Shown here one piece after another: positions 14,366 through 25,479 of a stretch of DNA of 54,851 nucleotides (its first letter is position 1; each line of letters begins with the position of its first letter). The stretch is from Crocinitomicaceae bacterium (lineage in GTDB: Bacteria > Bacteroidota > Bacteroidia > Flavobacteriales_D > Crocinitomicaceae). The DNA lies in assembly GCA_024643725.1 (NCBI GenBank), contig JAHEMJ010000004.1:1-54851 (forward strand), in the 5' to 3' direction. The notes beneath the pieces were generated by a model. The model made no database searches and was not told where the DNA came from. It saw nothing but the letters and a program-made list of their open reading frames with translations. Position numbers and translations under genes: made by a program.

Positions 14366-16912
14366 TTATCCTTCTTTCGTTTCTGCGTCACCAGAAGCAC
14401 TTTTCTTCGTTGCTTTCGGTTTCTTGATGGTGACTTTCAATTCGTCTTTCCCATCTTCATGGTCCAACAAAATGGTATCGCCTTCCACCAAGTTCGCATT
14501 TATGATTTCCTCCGCAAGCGGATCTTCGATGAATTTCTGGATGGCACGTTTCATTGGACGCGCACCAAATTTCTCGTCGTATCCTTTCTCCAAAATGAAG
14601 TCTTTCGCTTTTTCAGTGCTTTCCACGAAATACCCCATTCCTTTGATGCGTGCATGCAATTTCTCTAATTCAATGTCGATGATTTTGTGAATGTCTTCAC
14701 GACTCAAGGACTTGAACATAATCATATCGTCCACACGGTTCAAGAATTCTGGAGAGAATGCTTTTCTCAGAGCATTTTGAATCACCAATTTCGAGTTCGC
14801 TTCTTTTGCCTCTTCTTGGGATTTCGTTCCGAATCCAACACCCGTTCCGAAATCTGCCAATTGACGTGCGCCAATATTCGAAGTCATGATTAAAATGGTA
14901 TTCTTAAAGTCAATTTTACGACCGAGACCGTCTGTCATGTGTCCATCGTCCAACACTTGCAATAACAAGTTAAACACATCTGGATGCGCTTTCTCGATTT
15001 CATCCAATAGAATGATCGCGTATGGTTTACGACGTACTTTTTCCGTTAATTGTCCACCTTCTTCGTACCCAACGTATCCCGGAGGTGCTCCAACCAAACG
15101 AGAAATGGAGAATTTCTCCATGTACTCGGACATATCGATGCGGATCAACGCATCTTCAGAGTCGAATAAATTCTTCGCTAGGACTTTCGCTAATTGTGTT
15201 TTACCAACACCCGTTGGTCCTAAGAAAAAGAAGGAACCGATTGGCTTATTAGGATCTTTTAATCCCGCACGATTACGTTGAATGGCTTTCACCACTTTAT
15301 CCACCGCCTCATCTTGTCCAATGACTTTCCCACGAATGGTTTCTGCCATTTTCACCAATTTGCCCATTTCGGACTCCGATACTTTGGTCACAGGAATGCC
15401 ACACATCATGGAAACAACTTCCGCCACATGTTCTTCCGTTACAACGACACGGTTATTTTTGGATTCTTCCTCCCATTTCGTTTTCGCGGCTTCTAATTGC
15501 TCTTGCAATTTGCGTTCATTGTCGCGCAATTCAGCAGCTTTCTCGTATTGTTGAGAGCGAATCACTTCCGCTTTCTGCTCTTTTAAGGCTTCAATCTTCG
15601 CCTCGATGTCCACAATTTCTTGCGGCACATTGATGTTTGTGATGTGAACGCGGGACCCAACCTCATCCATCGCATCAATTGCTTTGTCTGGAAGGTGTCG
15701 GTCTGTAATGTAACGCTCTGTCAATTTTACGCACGAAGCAATCGCTTCCGGCGTATAGGTCACCGAGTGATGTTCTTCGTAGCGTTCTTTGATGTTATTC
15801 AAAATTTGAATCGTTTCATCCACTGAAGTCGGCTCGATAATCACTTTCTGGAAACGGCGTTCTAACGCGCCATCTTTCTCAATGTATTGACGGTATTCGT
15901 CCAAGGTAGTCGCACCGATTGCTTGCATCTCTCCACGTGCCAATGCTGGCTTAAACATGTTAGACGCATCCAACGAACCACTCGCTCCACCCGCACCAAT
16001 GATGGTATGGATTTCATCGATGAACAAAATGATGTCTGGATTTTTTTCAATCTCTTGCATCACCGCCTTCATGCGCTCTTCGAATTGTCCACGGTATTTG
16101 GTGCCAGCCACTAAGGACGCTAAATCCAAAGAAACAATGCGTTTGTTAAATAAAATACGTGACACTTTGCGTTGCACGATGCGCAAGGCAAGTCCTTCCG
16201 CAATTGCACTTTTCCCCACACCTGGTTCACCAATTAAAATTGGATTGTTCTTTTTACGGCGAGAAAGAATTTGACTCACTCGTTCAATTTCCTTTTCACG
16301 TCCAACAATTGGATCCAATTTCCCCGCTTCAGCCATTTTGGTCAAATCGCGACCAAAATTGTCCAATACAGGTGTTTTAGATTTCGGGTCCACAGGTTTG
16401 CGTTGTGCACCACCGTAGTTTTCTTCTTCCTCTCCTCCGCTATTGCTCGGGAATTCAGCTCTTGGTTGTTTGCGTTCTTCTAACATAACTTCGTATTCGT
16501 CTCGTGCATTTTCGTACATCACACCATATTTATTTAGGACTTGACAAGCCACGCAGTCTTCATTGCGTAAAATTGTCAACAGCAAATGTTCCGTACCAAT
16601 AATCGGTGACTTGAACTCCTTCGCCTCCAAATAAGATTGTTTGATGATGTTCTCGGTTTGTTTTAATAAGGGTAAATTGAGATTTGCAATGTAGGACACA
16701 GAAGATTTTGTGAGAATCTTCTCGATTTCCGACTTCACTTGATTTAGATCCAGGTTGAATTCTTGTAAAATATGAACTCCTGTCCCCTCGTTCAAGCGAA
16801 TTAATCCCAACAATAAATGTTCGGCACCAACGAATTCATTCATCAAACGTACGGCCTCATCTCGGCTGTAGCTGATTAAATCCTTGACGCGCGGTGAAAA
16901 TTTCGCTTCCAT
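14366..16912 (-). CDS. clpC: ATP-dependent Clp protease ATP-binding subunit ClpC
   Basis: The 848-residue Clp/Hsp100 ATPase has double Clp_N repeats (1-150), first AAA module with Walker A GEPGVGKSAIAEG and Walker B ILFIDEIHT, a UVR motif (SQQYEKAAELRDNERKLQEQ) and the second AAA module with GPTGVGKTQLAK and ILLDEIEKAHPD, plus the D2-small domain. The UVR motif makes it ClpC rather than ClpA or ClpB. It unfolds substrates for ClpP. The start at 16912 (MEAKFSPRVK) is chosen over an 8-residue longer one, because ClpC starts this way. A -7 element lies about 22 bases upstream. clpS is elsewhere in the window. Confidence 0.95.
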   Translation of the reverse strand: MEAKFSPRVKDLISYSRDEAVRLMNEFVGAEHLLLGLIRLNEGTGVHILQEFNLDLNQVKSEIEKILTKSSVSYIANLNLPLLKQTENIIKQSYLEAKEFKSPIIGTEHLLLTILRNEDCVACQVLNKYGVMYENARDEYEVMLEERKQPRAEFPSNSGGEEEENYGGAQRKPVDPKSKTPVLDNFGRDLTKMAEAGKLDPIVGREKEIERVSQILSRRKKNNPILIGEPGVGKSAIAEGLALRIVQRKVSRILFNKRIVSLDLASLVAGTKYRGQFEERMKAVMQEIEKNPDIILFIDEIHTIIGAGGASGSLDASNMFKPALARGEMQAIGATTLDEYRQYIEKDGALERRFQKVIIEPTSVDETIQILNNIKERYEEHHSVTYTPEAIASCVKLTERYITDRHLPDKAIDAMDEVGSRVHITNINVPQEIVDIEAKIEALKEQKAEVIRSQQYEKAAELRDNERKLQEQLEAAKTKWEEESKNNRVVVTEEHVAEVVSMMCGIPVTKVSESEMGKLVKMAETIRGKVIGQDEAVDKVVKAIQRNRAGLKDPNKPIGSFFFLGPTGVGKTQLAKVLAKNLFDSEDALIRIDMSEYMEKFSISRLVGAPPGYVGYEEGGQLTEKVRRKPYAIILLDEIEKAHPDVFNLLLQVLDDGHMTDGLGRKIDFKNTILIMTSNIGARQLADFGTGVGFGTKSQEEAKEANSKLVIQNALRKAFSPEFLNRVDDMIMFKSLSREDIHKIIDIELEKLHARIKGMGYFVESTEKAKDFILEKGYDEKFGARPMKRAIQKFIEDPLAEEIINANLVEGDTILLDHEDGKDELKVTIKKPKATKKSASGDAETKEG

Positions 16913-16933
16913 GTGTTCACTTTTTAAGCAATA

Positions 16934-16941
16934 CAAATATA
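16934..16941 (-). promoter_or_regulatory. -7 element TATATTTG of clpC
   Basis: TATATTTG on the minus strand matches TAnnTTTG, 22 bases before the clpC start. A TTG is present only 14 bases further up, closer than usual. Confidence 0.4.
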
Positions 16942-17040
16942 ACTTTTATATTTCGCAACGACTGTTAATTATTCACAATTTATGCAGTGATTTTGTTAGT
17001 AAAATTAGCTAGACCGCCTAGTTCAGCGTCCTTATTTCAT

Positions 17041-17048
17041 TAATTTTG
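17041..17048 (+). promoter_or_regulatory. -7 element TAATTTTG of gyrA
   Basis: TAATTTTG matches TAnnTTTG, 40 bases before the gyrA start, in the 176-base gap shared with divergent clpC. No well-placed TTG is seen. Confidence 0.4.
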
Positions 17049-17088
17049 AATGCTTAAATTGACGAGCAGAATTTAATTATCAATAAAC

Positions 17089-19650
17089 ATGGCTGAAGGA
17101 GAAAAAATTATTCAGATAAACATTGAGGATGAAATGAAATCAGCGTACATCGATTATTCGATGTCCGTTATTGTTTCACGTGCCTTACCTGATGTACGAG
17201 ATGGATTCAAACCTGTACACAGAAGGGTTTTGTATGGAATGCAAGACTTGGGTGTTTATTCGAATCGACCTTATAAGAAATCCGCGAGAATTGTCGGTGA
17301 AGTATTAGGAAAGTATCACCCGCACGGGGATAGTTCTGTATATGATACGATGGTGCGTATGGCACAACCATGGTCTTTGCGTTATCCGTTGGTGGATGGA
17401 CAAGGAAACTTTGGTTCAGTCGATGGTGATAGTCCAGCAGCAATGCGTTATACCGAAGCACGTCTTCGTAAAATCGCCGAAGAAATGTTGGGCGATTTGG
17501 AAAAAGAAACGGTGGACTTCACGGCGAACTTCGATGATAGTTTAGAGGAACCAAGTGTCCTTCCAACAAAAATACCAAACCTACTTGTGAACGGTGCCGC
17601 TGGTATCGCAGTCGGAATGGCTACAAACATGGCTCCACACAACTTGACAGAGGTCATTGATGGAATTGTTGCCTACGTAGACAATAAAGACATTTCAGGT
17701 GAGGAATTATTGCAATATGTAAAAGCACCAGATTTCCCGACAGGTGGAATCATATATGGATACGAGGGTGTCCGTGATGCCTTATTAACAGGACGCGGAA
17801 GAATCGTGATTCGTGGAAAAGCGGAAATTGAAGAGGAAAATGGACGCGAACAAATCATCGTAACTGAAATTCCTTACCAAGTCAACAAGGCGGAAATGAT
17901 CAAAAAGATCGCTGAGTTGGTGAACGATAAAAAAATCGAAGGAATCTCTGATTTACGTGACGAATCTGACCGTAACGGAATGCGCATCGTATTCGAAATC
18001 AAACGCGATGCGATTGCGAATGTGGTCCTCAATAAATTGTACAAATTCACCGCTTTGCAAACGTCGTTCTCAGTGAACAATATTTGTTTGGTGGAAGGAC
18101 GTCCTCGCATGATGGCGTTGCGCGACTTAATTCAAGAGTTCGTGGAATTCCGTCATGAGGTGGTGATTCGTCGTACGAAATTTGACTTAAGAAAAGCGGA
18201 AGAACGCGCACACATATTAGAAGGACTCATCATCGCTTCTGATAACATCGACGAAGTCATTGAAATCATCAAGTCTTCTCCAAGTCCAGATGAAGCGAGA
18301 GAGCGTCTGTCCGTTCGCTTTGGATTATCGGAAATTCAAACGCGTGCAATCGTGGACATGCGTCTACGCCAATTGACCGGACTTGAGCAAGATAAATTGC
18401 GTGCAGAATACGACGATTTAATGAAATTAATCGCGGATTTGAAAGACATCCTTGCGAATGAGGAACGCCGCATGCAAATCATCAAAGATGAATTGCTTGA
18501 AATGCGCGATAAATATGGCGATGAGCGTCGTTCACGCATCGAGTACTCAGCGAGCGAAATGCGCATGGAGGACTTAATCGCGGATGAGGAAGTAGTTGTT
18601 ACTATCTCTCACGCTGGATACATCAAACGTACAAACTTAGCAGAATACAAAGTTCAAAACAGAGGTGGAATGGGATCCAAAGGATCTGCGACACGCGACC
18701 AAGATTTCTTGGAGCATTTGTTTGTTGCAACGAACCACAACTACTTATTGATCTTTACAGAAAAAGGAAGATGTTTCTGGATGCGCGTGTACGAAATTCC
18801 TGAAGGAAATAAAACATCCAAAGGAAGAGCGATCCAAAACTTGATCAACATTCCACAAGATGACAAAGTAAAAGCATACGTAAAAGTACTTGACTTAACC
18901 GATAAGGATTACGTTGAAAACAACTTTATCGTGATGTGTACGAAACAAGGTGTCATCAAGAAAACGTCTTTGGAAGCATATTCTCGTCCACGTTCTAATG
19001 GTATTAACGCCATCGGTATCCGTGAAAACGATGAATTGTTAGAAGCTAAATTGACAAACGGAACGAACGAAATCGTTTTAGCGACAAGTTCTGGACGCGC
19101 CATTCGTTTCAATGAATCGACTGTTCGTCCAATGGGTAGAAATGCCTCTGGAGTTCGTGGAGTTACGTTAACAAGCGATGACGACTGTGTAATTGGAATG
19201 ATTTGCGTCGAAGATATTTTCTCAACCATTTTGGTGGTTTCTGAGAAAGGATATGGAAAACGCACTTACTTGAATGATCCGGAGGACAAAGAACCAGTAT
19301 ACCGCATCACGAACCGCGGTGGTAAAGGGGTGAAAACGCTGAACATTACGGACAAAACGGGTAAATTACTTTCGATTCAAAACGTATTCGACGAAGACGA
19401 TTTAATGATCATCACGAAATCTGGTGTAACCATCCGCATGCACGTGGATACGATCCGCACTATGGGAAGAGCTGCACAAGGAGTTCGCTTGATCAACTTG
19501 AAAGCAAATGCTGAAATCGCTGCCATTGCACGTGTACCGAGAACAGAGGATGAAGATGAGGACATCGAAATCATTGAAGGTGCAGATATTCCATTGACGG
19601 ATGAATCTGCAGATTCTGGCACAGAAATTGAAACAGGCGACGAAGCTTAA
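17089..19650 (+). CDS. gyrA: DNA gyrase subunit A
   Basis: This 853-residue type II topoisomerase subunit has the winged-helix/tower domain with the active-site Tyr121 in [10 protein letters not shown], and six C-terminal beta-pinwheel blades, with a GyrA-box-like [10 protein letters not shown] that favours gyrase over topoisomerase IV. It cuts and rejoins DNA with GyrB to add negative supercoils. The quinolone region [15 protein letters not shown] keeps the wild-type Ser and Asp residues, so no classical resistance change is seen. The tail is strongly acidic. It is followed after 28 bases by a TPR protein gene on the same strand. Confidence 0.95.
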   Translation: MAEGEKIIQINIEDEMKSAYIDYSMSVIVSRALPDVRDGFKPVHRRVLYGMQDLGVYSNRPYKKSARIVGEVLGKYHPHGDSSVYDTMVRMAQPWSLRYPLVDGQGNFGSVDGDSPAAMRYTEARLRKIAEEMLGDLEKETVDFTANFDDSLEEPSVLPTKIPNLLVNGAAGIAVGMATNMAPHNLTEVIDGIVAYVDNKDISGEELLQYVKAPDFPTGGIIYGYEGVRDALLTGRGRIVIRGKAEIEEENGREQIIVTEIPYQVNKAEMIKKIAELVNDKKIEGISDLRDESDRNGMRIVFEIKRDAIANVVLNKLYKFTALQTSFSVNNICLVEGRPRMMALRDLIQEFVEFRHEVVIRRTKFDLRKAEERAHILEGLIIASDNIDEVIEIIKSSPSPDEARERLSVRFGLSEIQTRAIVDMRLRQLTGLEQDKLRAEYDDLMKLIADLKDILANEERRMQIIKDELLEMRDKYGDERRSRIEYSASEMRMEDLIADEEVVVTISHAGYIKRTNLAEYKVQNRGGMGSKGSATRDQDFLEHLFVATNHNYLLIFTEKGRCFWMRVYEIPEGNKTSKGRAIQNLINIPQDDKVKAYVKVLDLTDKDYVENNFIVMCTKQGVIKKTSLEAYSRPRSNGINAIGIRENDELLEAKLTNGTNEIVLATSSGRAIRFNESTVRPMGRNASGVRGVTLTSDDDCVIGMICVEDIFSTILVVSEKGYGKRTYLNDPEDKEPVYRITNRGGKGVKTLNITDKTGKLLSIQNVFDEDDLMIITKSGVTIRMHVDTIRTMGRAAQGVRLINLKANAEIAAIARVPRTEDEDEDIEIIEGADIPLTDESADSGTEIETGDEA

Positions 19651-19678
19651 TTAATTAGAATAGATCAAATAGAAGGAT

Positions 19679-20809
19679 ATGAAACGAAACTTCATGAAAC
19701 TAACGGCAGTAATCGCATTTTCTGCCTTGACTTTTGGATCGTTTGCACAGAAAAAAAATGTGACGGACGCCATTATGACCTACAAAAAGTACAATCCGAT
19801 GGCGAACGGAATCGAACCTTCTATTAAAACAGTAGAAGAAGCGCGCAAGTTCATCGATTTAGCTTCTGTAAACCCGGAAACGGCGGAGGATTTCAAAATG
19901 CACTTGTATCGTGCGGAGATTTACTACAGCTTAATTGAAGTTGCAACTTTGAATGCTGCGAAAGTTCCGTTGGATGAAGCAAAAATGAAAGAATACGAAA
20001 CAATTTCGAAAGCATCCTTCAAAAAAGTTTTGGACGACCCAAAGAAAACGTATTCTGGCGACGCGCAAACGTTTATTGGATTCCGCTCGGACATGATGTT
20101 CAATCAAGGTTTGGATGCCTACAACAATAAAAAATACGATGAGGCTTTAAATTCCTTCTTAGTTTCTTATTACTTGCGCTCATTCATCAACGAAGAGTAC
20201 AAAGATGCGGAAATCAATGCCACGTTAAGTTTGAATAACCACGTCGATAAATTAATCGACGCCAAAGAATTCGACAAAGCGGTGGTAGCAGTAAATAGTG
20301 TGTTGGAAATTTTCCCAAATAACATCGACGCGTTGATTTCGATGGTGAACATCTACTTGCAAAAAGGAGATGTCGCAAATACAGAAACATACATCAACAG
20401 AGCCTTGGCAATTGATGCAAAAAACAAACAGCTGTATTACATCCTCGGGACATCTTACATCGAGTTAAAGCAAAATGAGAAAGCCGCAGAAGCACTTTCA
20501 AAAGCGATTGAAATCGACCCTGAGTACAACGAGGCTTTATACCAATTAGGAGCGCACTACTACAACTGGGCAGCTGAAACAAGAACAGCAGCGATGAATT
20601 TGGACATGAAAGATCCAAAAGCAAAAGAAATGGAGAAAAGAGCAAATGAGTTGTTTACATTGGCCTTAACTCCATTGGAAAAATACATCGAGAAAAATCC
20701 AAACGAAAAATCCATTTTGGATATCTTGTACAAAACCAACACGAAGCTTGGACGCATCGAGAAAGGTCAAGAGTACAAAAAACGTTTGGAAGCGTTGAAA
20801 CAACAATAG
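19679..20809 (+). CDS. Secreted tetratricopeptide-repeat protein
   Basis: A 376-residue protein with a signal peptide (MKRNFMKLTAVIAFSALTFG, cut after SFAQ) and TPR units, clearest in NKQLYYILGTSYIELKQNEK and AAEALSKAIEIDPEYNEALY. TPRs make a right-handed helical groove for protein binding, so it is probably an export or envelope scaffold. Family-level function is unknown. It is encoded directly after gyrA, and a terminator hairpin begins 26 bases past its stop. Confidence 0.8.
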   Translation: MKRNFMKLTAVIAFSALTFGSFAQKKNVTDAIMTYKKYNPMANGIEPSIKTVEEARKFIDLASVNPETAEDFKMHLYRAEIYYSLIEVATLNAAKVPLDEAKMKEYETISKASFKKVLDDPKKTYSGDAQTFIGFRSDMMFNQGLDAYNNKKYDEALNSFLVSYYLRSFINEEYKDAEINATLSLNNHVDKLIDAKEFDKAVVAVNSVLEIFPNNIDALISMVNIYLQKGDVANTETYINRALAIDAKNKQLYYILGTSYIELKQNEKAAEALSKAIEIDPEYNEALYQLGAHYYNWAAETRTAAMNLDMKDPKAKEMEKRANELFTLALTPLEKYIEKNPNEKSILDILYKTNTKLGRIEKGQEYKKRLEALKQQ

Positions 20810-20825
20810 ACATTTTGTAATAAAT

Positions 20826-20834
20826 AAAAGGAGG
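20826..20834 (+). promoter_or_regulatory. Shine-Dalgarno sequence separated from its start by a hairpin
   Basis: AAAAGGAGG is a strong Shine-Dalgarno match, which is rare in this window. It lies 25 bases from the ATG at 20860, too far in a linear message, but the 18-base hairpin that follows would shorten the distance to 7 bases when folded. Confidence 0.4.
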
Positions 20835-20859
20835 CTGCCCGATTTCGGGCAGTTTTTTT
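20835..20859 (+). terminator. Terminator hairpin directly abutting the next start codon
   Basis: CTGCCCGA-TT-TCGGGCAG followed by seven T is a textbook rho-independent terminator for the gyrA/TPR transcript. The last T is directly next to the ATG of the following gene, so that gene either starts with no leader or depends on read-through. Confidence 0.75.
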
Positions 20860-22152
20860 ATGCCTAAAAAAATCGCCATTATTGGAGCTGGATTCTCAGG
20901 AACCATGGTCCTTCGTCAATTGTTGAACCTAGGATTCAGGGGATGCATCGACGTGTTTCAACAGGATGAAACAATGGCCCAAGGACCAGCTTATTCTGAC
21001 CCAAATCCTCAATTGCTTTTGAATGTCCGAAGTGCGAACATGAGCGCCTTTCCAGACGATAAACAACACTTTCTACACTACCTCGAAAAGCATTTTCCAG
21101 ATCAAGCAAATCCAAATTCTTTTTGTCCGAGGTACATTTATGGACACTACCTAAAGGAAGTGTGGAACGAAACGATGCGTTTAGCGAAAGACGCAGGAAT
21201 GACGATTGCCATTCATCCAACGTTTCATTCTGAAAAATCAGACCATACACACCTTGTTCTTGCCACAGGAAACGAACTTCCACGCATCCCAAAAGGTATT
21301 TCCGTCAAGGTAAAAAAGAGCCCGTTATTCCAGGCTAATCCGTGGAAACACCATTTTCCAATCCCACCTTCGAATGAACCCATATTCATTTTAGGAAATG
21401 GCCTTACGATGGTGGATACGGTATTGAAATTGCGTCGTTCCGGTGCTAAACAACAAATCGTTGCCTTGTCGCGGCATGGCTACCACATGTTGTCTCATCC
21501 GAGTGATTCGAAAACATCCATGACAAACGACGTTCCGAATTTCACCAGACTGAATGAACTGCTCCCCTACTTCAATAGCAAACGAAAAGAAGTTTCGCTG
21601 GACGAATTTCTTCGTTGGATTGATACATGTCGTCCTTACCTTGCACAATGGTGGCAGGGATTCATGGCTGAGGAGAAACGTTTTTTTCTTCAACACTTGC
21701 GGCATTTATGGGGAACAGTTCGACACCGCATTCCAGCTGAAATTGCAGAAAAGATGCAGGAAGAAGAATCACAAGGTGGATTATCGATTCTCGCTGGAAG
21801 ATTGTTGGACGCGAACATGGAAGGAGATTCATTGACTATTCGTTATACATCCAATGGACAAGAGCACCAAGTTTCCTGCTCGCTTTTTATCAATTGTACG
21901 GGCCCAGAAACCTCCATTGAACAGATGACAAATCCAAGCATTCAAGATTTTCTACAAAAACAATGGATTCAAGCAGACTCAGTTCAACAGGGGATTCTCA
22001 TCGATCCAACGCGACATTTAGCGTGTGGAATTTCCAATCGAGCGATCTACCCGATTGGCAATTTATGCAAGGGCACATTCTGGGAAAGTACCGCAATCGG
22101 TGAATTGAGATCACAAGCAATTGTGATTGCAAAAGACATCATCGAGCACTAG
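20860..22152 (+). CDS. FAD/NAD(P)-binding protein
   Basis: The 430-residue protein begins with the Rossmann motif KIAIIGAGFSGTMVLRQLL (G-x-G-x-x-G). Further parts include the second nucleotide-binding motif FILGNGLTMVDTVLKLRRSG and a C-terminal FINCTGPE. This pattern fits the NAD_binding_9 type of uncharacterised FAD/NAD(P) proteins in Bacteroidetes, distantly related to flavin monooxygenases. The substrate is not known. The start cannot move downstream because the Rossmann strand begins at residue 4; its leader is only the terminator hairpin of the preceding gene. Confidence 0.85.
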   Translation: MPKKIAIIGAGFSGTMVLRQLLNLGFRGCIDVFQQDETMAQGPAYSDPNPQLLLNVRSANMSAFPDDKQHFLHYLEKHFPDQANPNSFCPRYIYGHYLKEVWNETMRLAKDAGMTIAIHPTFHSEKSDHTHLVLATGNELPRIPKGISVKVKKSPLFQANPWKHHFPIPPSNEPIFILGNGLTMVDTVLKLRRSGAKQQIVALSRHGYHMLSHPSDSKTSMTNDVPNFTRLNELLPYFNSKRKEVSLDEFLRWIDTCRPYLAQWWQGFMAEEKRFFLQHLRHLWGTVRHRIPAEIAEKMQEEESQGGLSILAGRLLDANMEGDSLTIRYTSNGQEHQVSCSLFINCTGPETSIEQMTNPSIQDFLQKQWIQADSVQQGILIDPTRHLACGISNRAIYPIGNLCKGTFWESTAIGELRSQAIVIAKDIIEH

Positions 22153-22183
22153 ATTAATGGATTTATTTTCTTACTTTTGACTT

Positions 22184-24226
22184 ATGGAATTTATACATCC
22201 AGAACGGCTCTGGCTTCTTTCGCTTTTACTGGTTCCAATCATTATTCACCTTTTCCATTTTCGCCGACAAAAGGTCCTTTACTTTTCTTCCTTAAAATTC
22301 ATTCGTTTCATTGAACAGGAGAATAAGTCCACTCAAAAATTGCGTCACTTACTGGTTTTAATCAGTCGCTGTTTAGCCTTGATTTTCATTGTCTTAGCTT
22401 TTGCAATGCCGATCATTCCATTGAAGGATTCAGCAAGCAAAGGAGGGAAAAATGTTTTGGCCATTTACATTGACAATTCGTTTTCCATGACTGCCATTGG
22501 CGAGGAAGGAGAACTGCTTTCCGAAGCGCGAGAAATGGCGAAACGCATGTTAGCGAAAACGCCGATAGAAACAAGGGTCTTAGTTTACACCAACAAAATG
22601 GATGGTGTCGAACAACGCTTATTGACTAAAATCGAAGCACTCGCGTACATTGACAAAATTGAGCCGACCTCCATCCACAGAAACATGGATGAAGTATTGA
22701 TGTGGCAAAAGAACTTTTTGGACAAAGAGAACAACGAAGTAGAACGATTGAAAACACGCCAAATTGTTTTGCTGTCTGACTTTCAATCGAATTCCTTTTT
22801 GCTCGACAAATTGGAAGCGGACGAAAAATCGAATTATTATACTTTTCAATTTCTTGCACAGGATCCAGGGAATTTATACATCGATTCCATTTGGTTTGCG
22901 ACACCTGTACACAAAGATGGCGAACCGAACGAACTCTTTGTTCGCTTGCACAATGATTCGAAATCTGATCGCGTTAACTTGGAATTGGATGCACGCATTG
23001 GCAAACAGAAACGCACCATGTTCTTGGATATCGCGCCAAACGAAAAACGCACCACTAGTTTTCCCTTCACTGAAAAAGGAACTGGCTTCAAAACGGGAAT
23101 TGTCAGCATCAGCGACAAACAGTTATACTGGGACGATGACTTTTACTTTTCATACAACGTAGCTAAAAACGCGGAAGTGTTGATTTTAAATGGTGAGACT
23201 GCGAGTCCAAAAGTCGCACAAGTGTTTGCCGTTGAACCGTTTTACCACACCAATTCCCTCGCAAACACCAACTACACCAAGGACTTGCTCAATAATAGCG
23301 ACCTTGTTGTGCTCAATGGATTAAATGAAGTCCCATCTGGATTAAGCAGTGATTTAATCGATTTCCATGAAAAAGGTGGAGCCGTTTTCGTGATTCCTGG
23401 TGACCATATCCATGTTTCGGACTACAACAATCTGCTATCTGGCATTCAATTACCGCGTTTGGGAGAACTAATGTCCGACGGACTGAAAATCAACCAAATT
23501 CAATACAAGGATCCATTCTTCGTTGGCGTGTTCGAAAAAGAAAACCAAGAATTGAATTTACCCAATGTAAAAAAAGCATACCGCTTAGGTTCAGATCTTC
23601 AATCCAGTAGTTTTCCTTTGTTGAAATTCAGAAACGATGCTCCCCTATTTGTGCGTGCAGGAACCCAGTCTTTTTTGTTGAGCACGGCACTTCAAGACGA
23701 CTTCGGAAACTTTACTGGAAATGCCATTTTCCCAACTCTCCTTTTAAGAGCTGGTGAATTCGCTTCACAAAACTTCCCCTTATTCGCTACTATCGGTGTT
23801 GATGCAAACATTCCTATCCGTAAAGAAATCAGTAGTGAAAAACCCATTGAACTGAAAAACGGCAAGTTCTCCTTCATTCCAAGTACGCAAAACCTCAATG
23901 GAAAAACAAAAATTTCCATCGCGGGAATGGAAGCGATTGAACGTTTAAAAGCAGGTGTTTATTCCATTCAAAATGAGGATACTCTCGGACTTCTTGCGGT
24001 GAATTACGACCGTAAAGAGTCCCTCATGAAGCAACAAACAGAAGATGAAATTCTCAAAGGATTGAGCGATCGAGGGATAAAAAATTGTACTTTTAACACA
24101 GTCAAAGATGGACAAAGTCTCGCGGAGATTGAAATTGATAAGCCATTCGAATACTGGCGAAGCTTTTTACTCCTCGGATTATTATTCGTTCTTTCGGAAA
24201 TGGCATTGATAAAATTTTGGAAATGA
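22184..24226 (+). CDS. BatA (aerotolerance) domain protein
   Basis: A 680-residue membrane protein. The N-terminus has the BatA signature [20 protein letters not shown] then [18 protein letters not shown] and a second membrane segment ([17 protein letters not shown]). The middle resembles a von Willebrand A fold (IYIDNSFSM) with its metal-ion motif, and a C-terminal membrane segment is present ([20 protein letters not shown]). BatA-domain proteins occur across Bacteroidetes, possibly in stress tolerance. The stop overlaps the next start as ATGA. A -7-like TACTTTTG ends 4 bases before the ATG. Confidence 0.85.
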   Translation: MEFIHPERLWLLSLLLVPIIIHLFHFRRQKVLYFSSLKFIRFIEQENKSTQKLRHLLVLISRCLALIFIVLAFAMPIIPLKDSASKGGKNVLAIYIDNSFSMTAIGEEGELLSEAREMAKRMLAKTPIETRVLVYTNKMDGVEQRLLTKIEALAYIDKIEPTSIHRNMDEVLMWQKNFLDKENNEVERLKTRQIVLLSDFQSNSFLLDKLEADEKSNYYTFQFLAQDPGNLYIDSIWFATPVHKDGEPNELFVRLHNDSKSDRVNLELDARIGKQKRTMFLDIAPNEKRTTSFPFTEKGTGFKTGIVSISDKQLYWDDDFYFSYNVAKNAEVLILNGETASPKVAQVFAVEPFYHTNSLANTNYTKDLLNNSDLVVLNGLNEVPSGLSSDLIDFHEKGGAVFVIPGDHIHVSDYNNLLSGIQLPRLGELMSDGLKINQIQYKDPFFVGVFEKENQELNLPNVKKAYRLGSDLQSSSFPLLKFRNDAPLFVRAGTQSFLLSTALQDDFGNFTGNAIFPTLLLRAGEFASQNFPLFATIGVDANIPIRKEISSEKPIELKNGKFSFIPSTQNLNGKTKISIAGMEAIERLKAGVYSIQNEDTLGLLAVNYDRKESLMKQQTEDEILKGLSDRGIKNCTFNTVKDGQSLAEIEIDKPFEYWRSFLLLGLLFVLSEMALIKFWK

Positions 24227-25479
24227 AAATCCTACTAAAAAACGCGAAAATCATTGATCAAACGTCCTCTCATCATGGGAAGCGCATGGACATTTTAGTC
24301 ATGGACGGAAACATTCAACAAATTGCGACAAGCATTCAAGATGCTGACGCCATTGAAATGAGTTCTGCTGACCTTCACGTTTCCATGGGTTGGGTAGATT
24401 TAAAAGCCGATTTTTGCGATCCAGGAATGGAACACAAAGAAACCATTCAAAGTGGATTAGATGCAGCCTCCATGGGCGGATATACACATGTGCATGTCGT
24501 GCCAGGAACGCAACCAAGCATCGATGGAAAATCACAAATAGCCTACTTGTATCAAAAAGCAGAAGGACATTCCACTCAAATTCATGCGCTAGGTGCTTTA
24601 ACGAAAGGATTAAAAGGAGAAGAATTAGCGGAATTATACGACATGTATCAAATGGGAGCCAAAGTCTTTACTGATGATACTCATTCCGTCTCTGCAGGCA
24701 TTATGTACCGCGCTTTATTGTACACCAAAAACTTTGGCGGGAAAGTTTTGACTTTCAGCCGAAATGAATCCTTGGCAGGAAAAGGACAAGTGAACGAAGG
24801 CGAAGCGTCCACGCGCACTGGCTTAAAAGCAGATGCAAGTATTGCCGAAATCATCGAAATCGAACGCAATTTGCGTTTAGTGGAATATACGGATGGATCC
24901 ATTCACTTGAGTGGACTTTCTACCGCAGAAAGTGTTCGTTTGGTAAAAGAAGCAAAGAAACGTGGATTGCAAGTGACTGCGGATGTTCACGTCATGAATC
25001 TTTGTTTCACTGAACAAGCCATGCTGGACTTCAATTCGCACCTAAAAGTTTTACCTGTTTTGAGAAAAGAATCAGACCGTATTGCTTTATGGGAAGGCGT
25101 GAAAGACGGAACAATTGATACCATCGTTTCCGACCATCGTCCAGCGGACACGGAAGAAAAAGAATTGGAATTTGATTTAGCGAATTTTGGTGCACCACAA
25201 CTTGAAACTGTTTTTGCCGCACTGAACAGCATGAATGAATCGGATTTAGACACGGTTATTTCGGCCATCAGCGAACGAAGCAGAAACATCGCTGGCATTC
25301 AACATTCCTCGATTGAAGAAGGTACACGTGCCGACTTGAGTATCTTTGATCCAAGTTTGGCTTTCGAATGGTCTGCGGATTCAACTCACCACAGATTTAG
25401 TCCATTCAAAAACCACACAATGAAAGGGAAAGTCCTTGGCATTATTCACGGCGCGCAAGCAAGCCTTCAACAAGCCTAA
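24223..25479 (+). CDS. Dihydroorotase-like protein lacking the HxH metal site
   Basis: The 418-residue protein is a cyclic amidohydrolase of the dihydroorotase type ([50 protein letters not shown]). In active enzymes the metal motif HxH follows the first strand as PGxxDxHVHxREPG; here it reads [14 protein letters not shown], so both His are lost. This suggests a non-catalytic paralogue, as known beside aspartate carbamoyltransferase in other bacteria, or altered chemistry. ATG at 24223 is chosen because it overlaps the previous stop (ATGA); a TTG at 24217 is possible. The next gene starts on its last base. Confidence 0.82.
   Translation: MKILLKNAKIIDQTSSHHGKRMDILVMDGNIQQIATSIQDADAIEMSSADLHVSMGWVDLKADFCDPGMEHKETIQSGLDAASMGGYTHVHVVPGTQPSIDGKSQIAYLYQKAEGHSTQIHALGALTKGLKGEELAELYDMYQMGAKVFTDDTHSVSAGIMYRALLYTKNFGGKVLTFSRNESLAGKGQVNEGEASTRTGLKADASIAEIIEIERNLRLVEYTDGSIHLSGLSTAESVRLVKEAKKRGLQVTADVHVMNLCFTEQAMLDFNSHLKVLPVLRKESDRIALWEGVKDGTIDTIVSDHRPADTEEKELEFDLANFGAPQLETVFAALNSMNESDLDTVISAISERSRNIAGIQHSSIEEGTRADLSIFDPSLAFEWSADSTHHRFSPFKNHTMKGKVLGIIHGAQASLQQA

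Noticed and set aside
14886..16274. Several plus-strand frames of 70-130 codons opposite clpC.
   Set aside because: All are shadows of the strongly conserved clpC frame.
17207..19622. Minus-strand frames opposite gyrA.
   Set aside because: They are codon-pattern shadows of gyrA and have no start signals.
22764..23162. A 132-codon plus-strand frame within the BatA-type gene.
   Set aside because: It lies in another frame of a well-supported gene and has no recognisable features.
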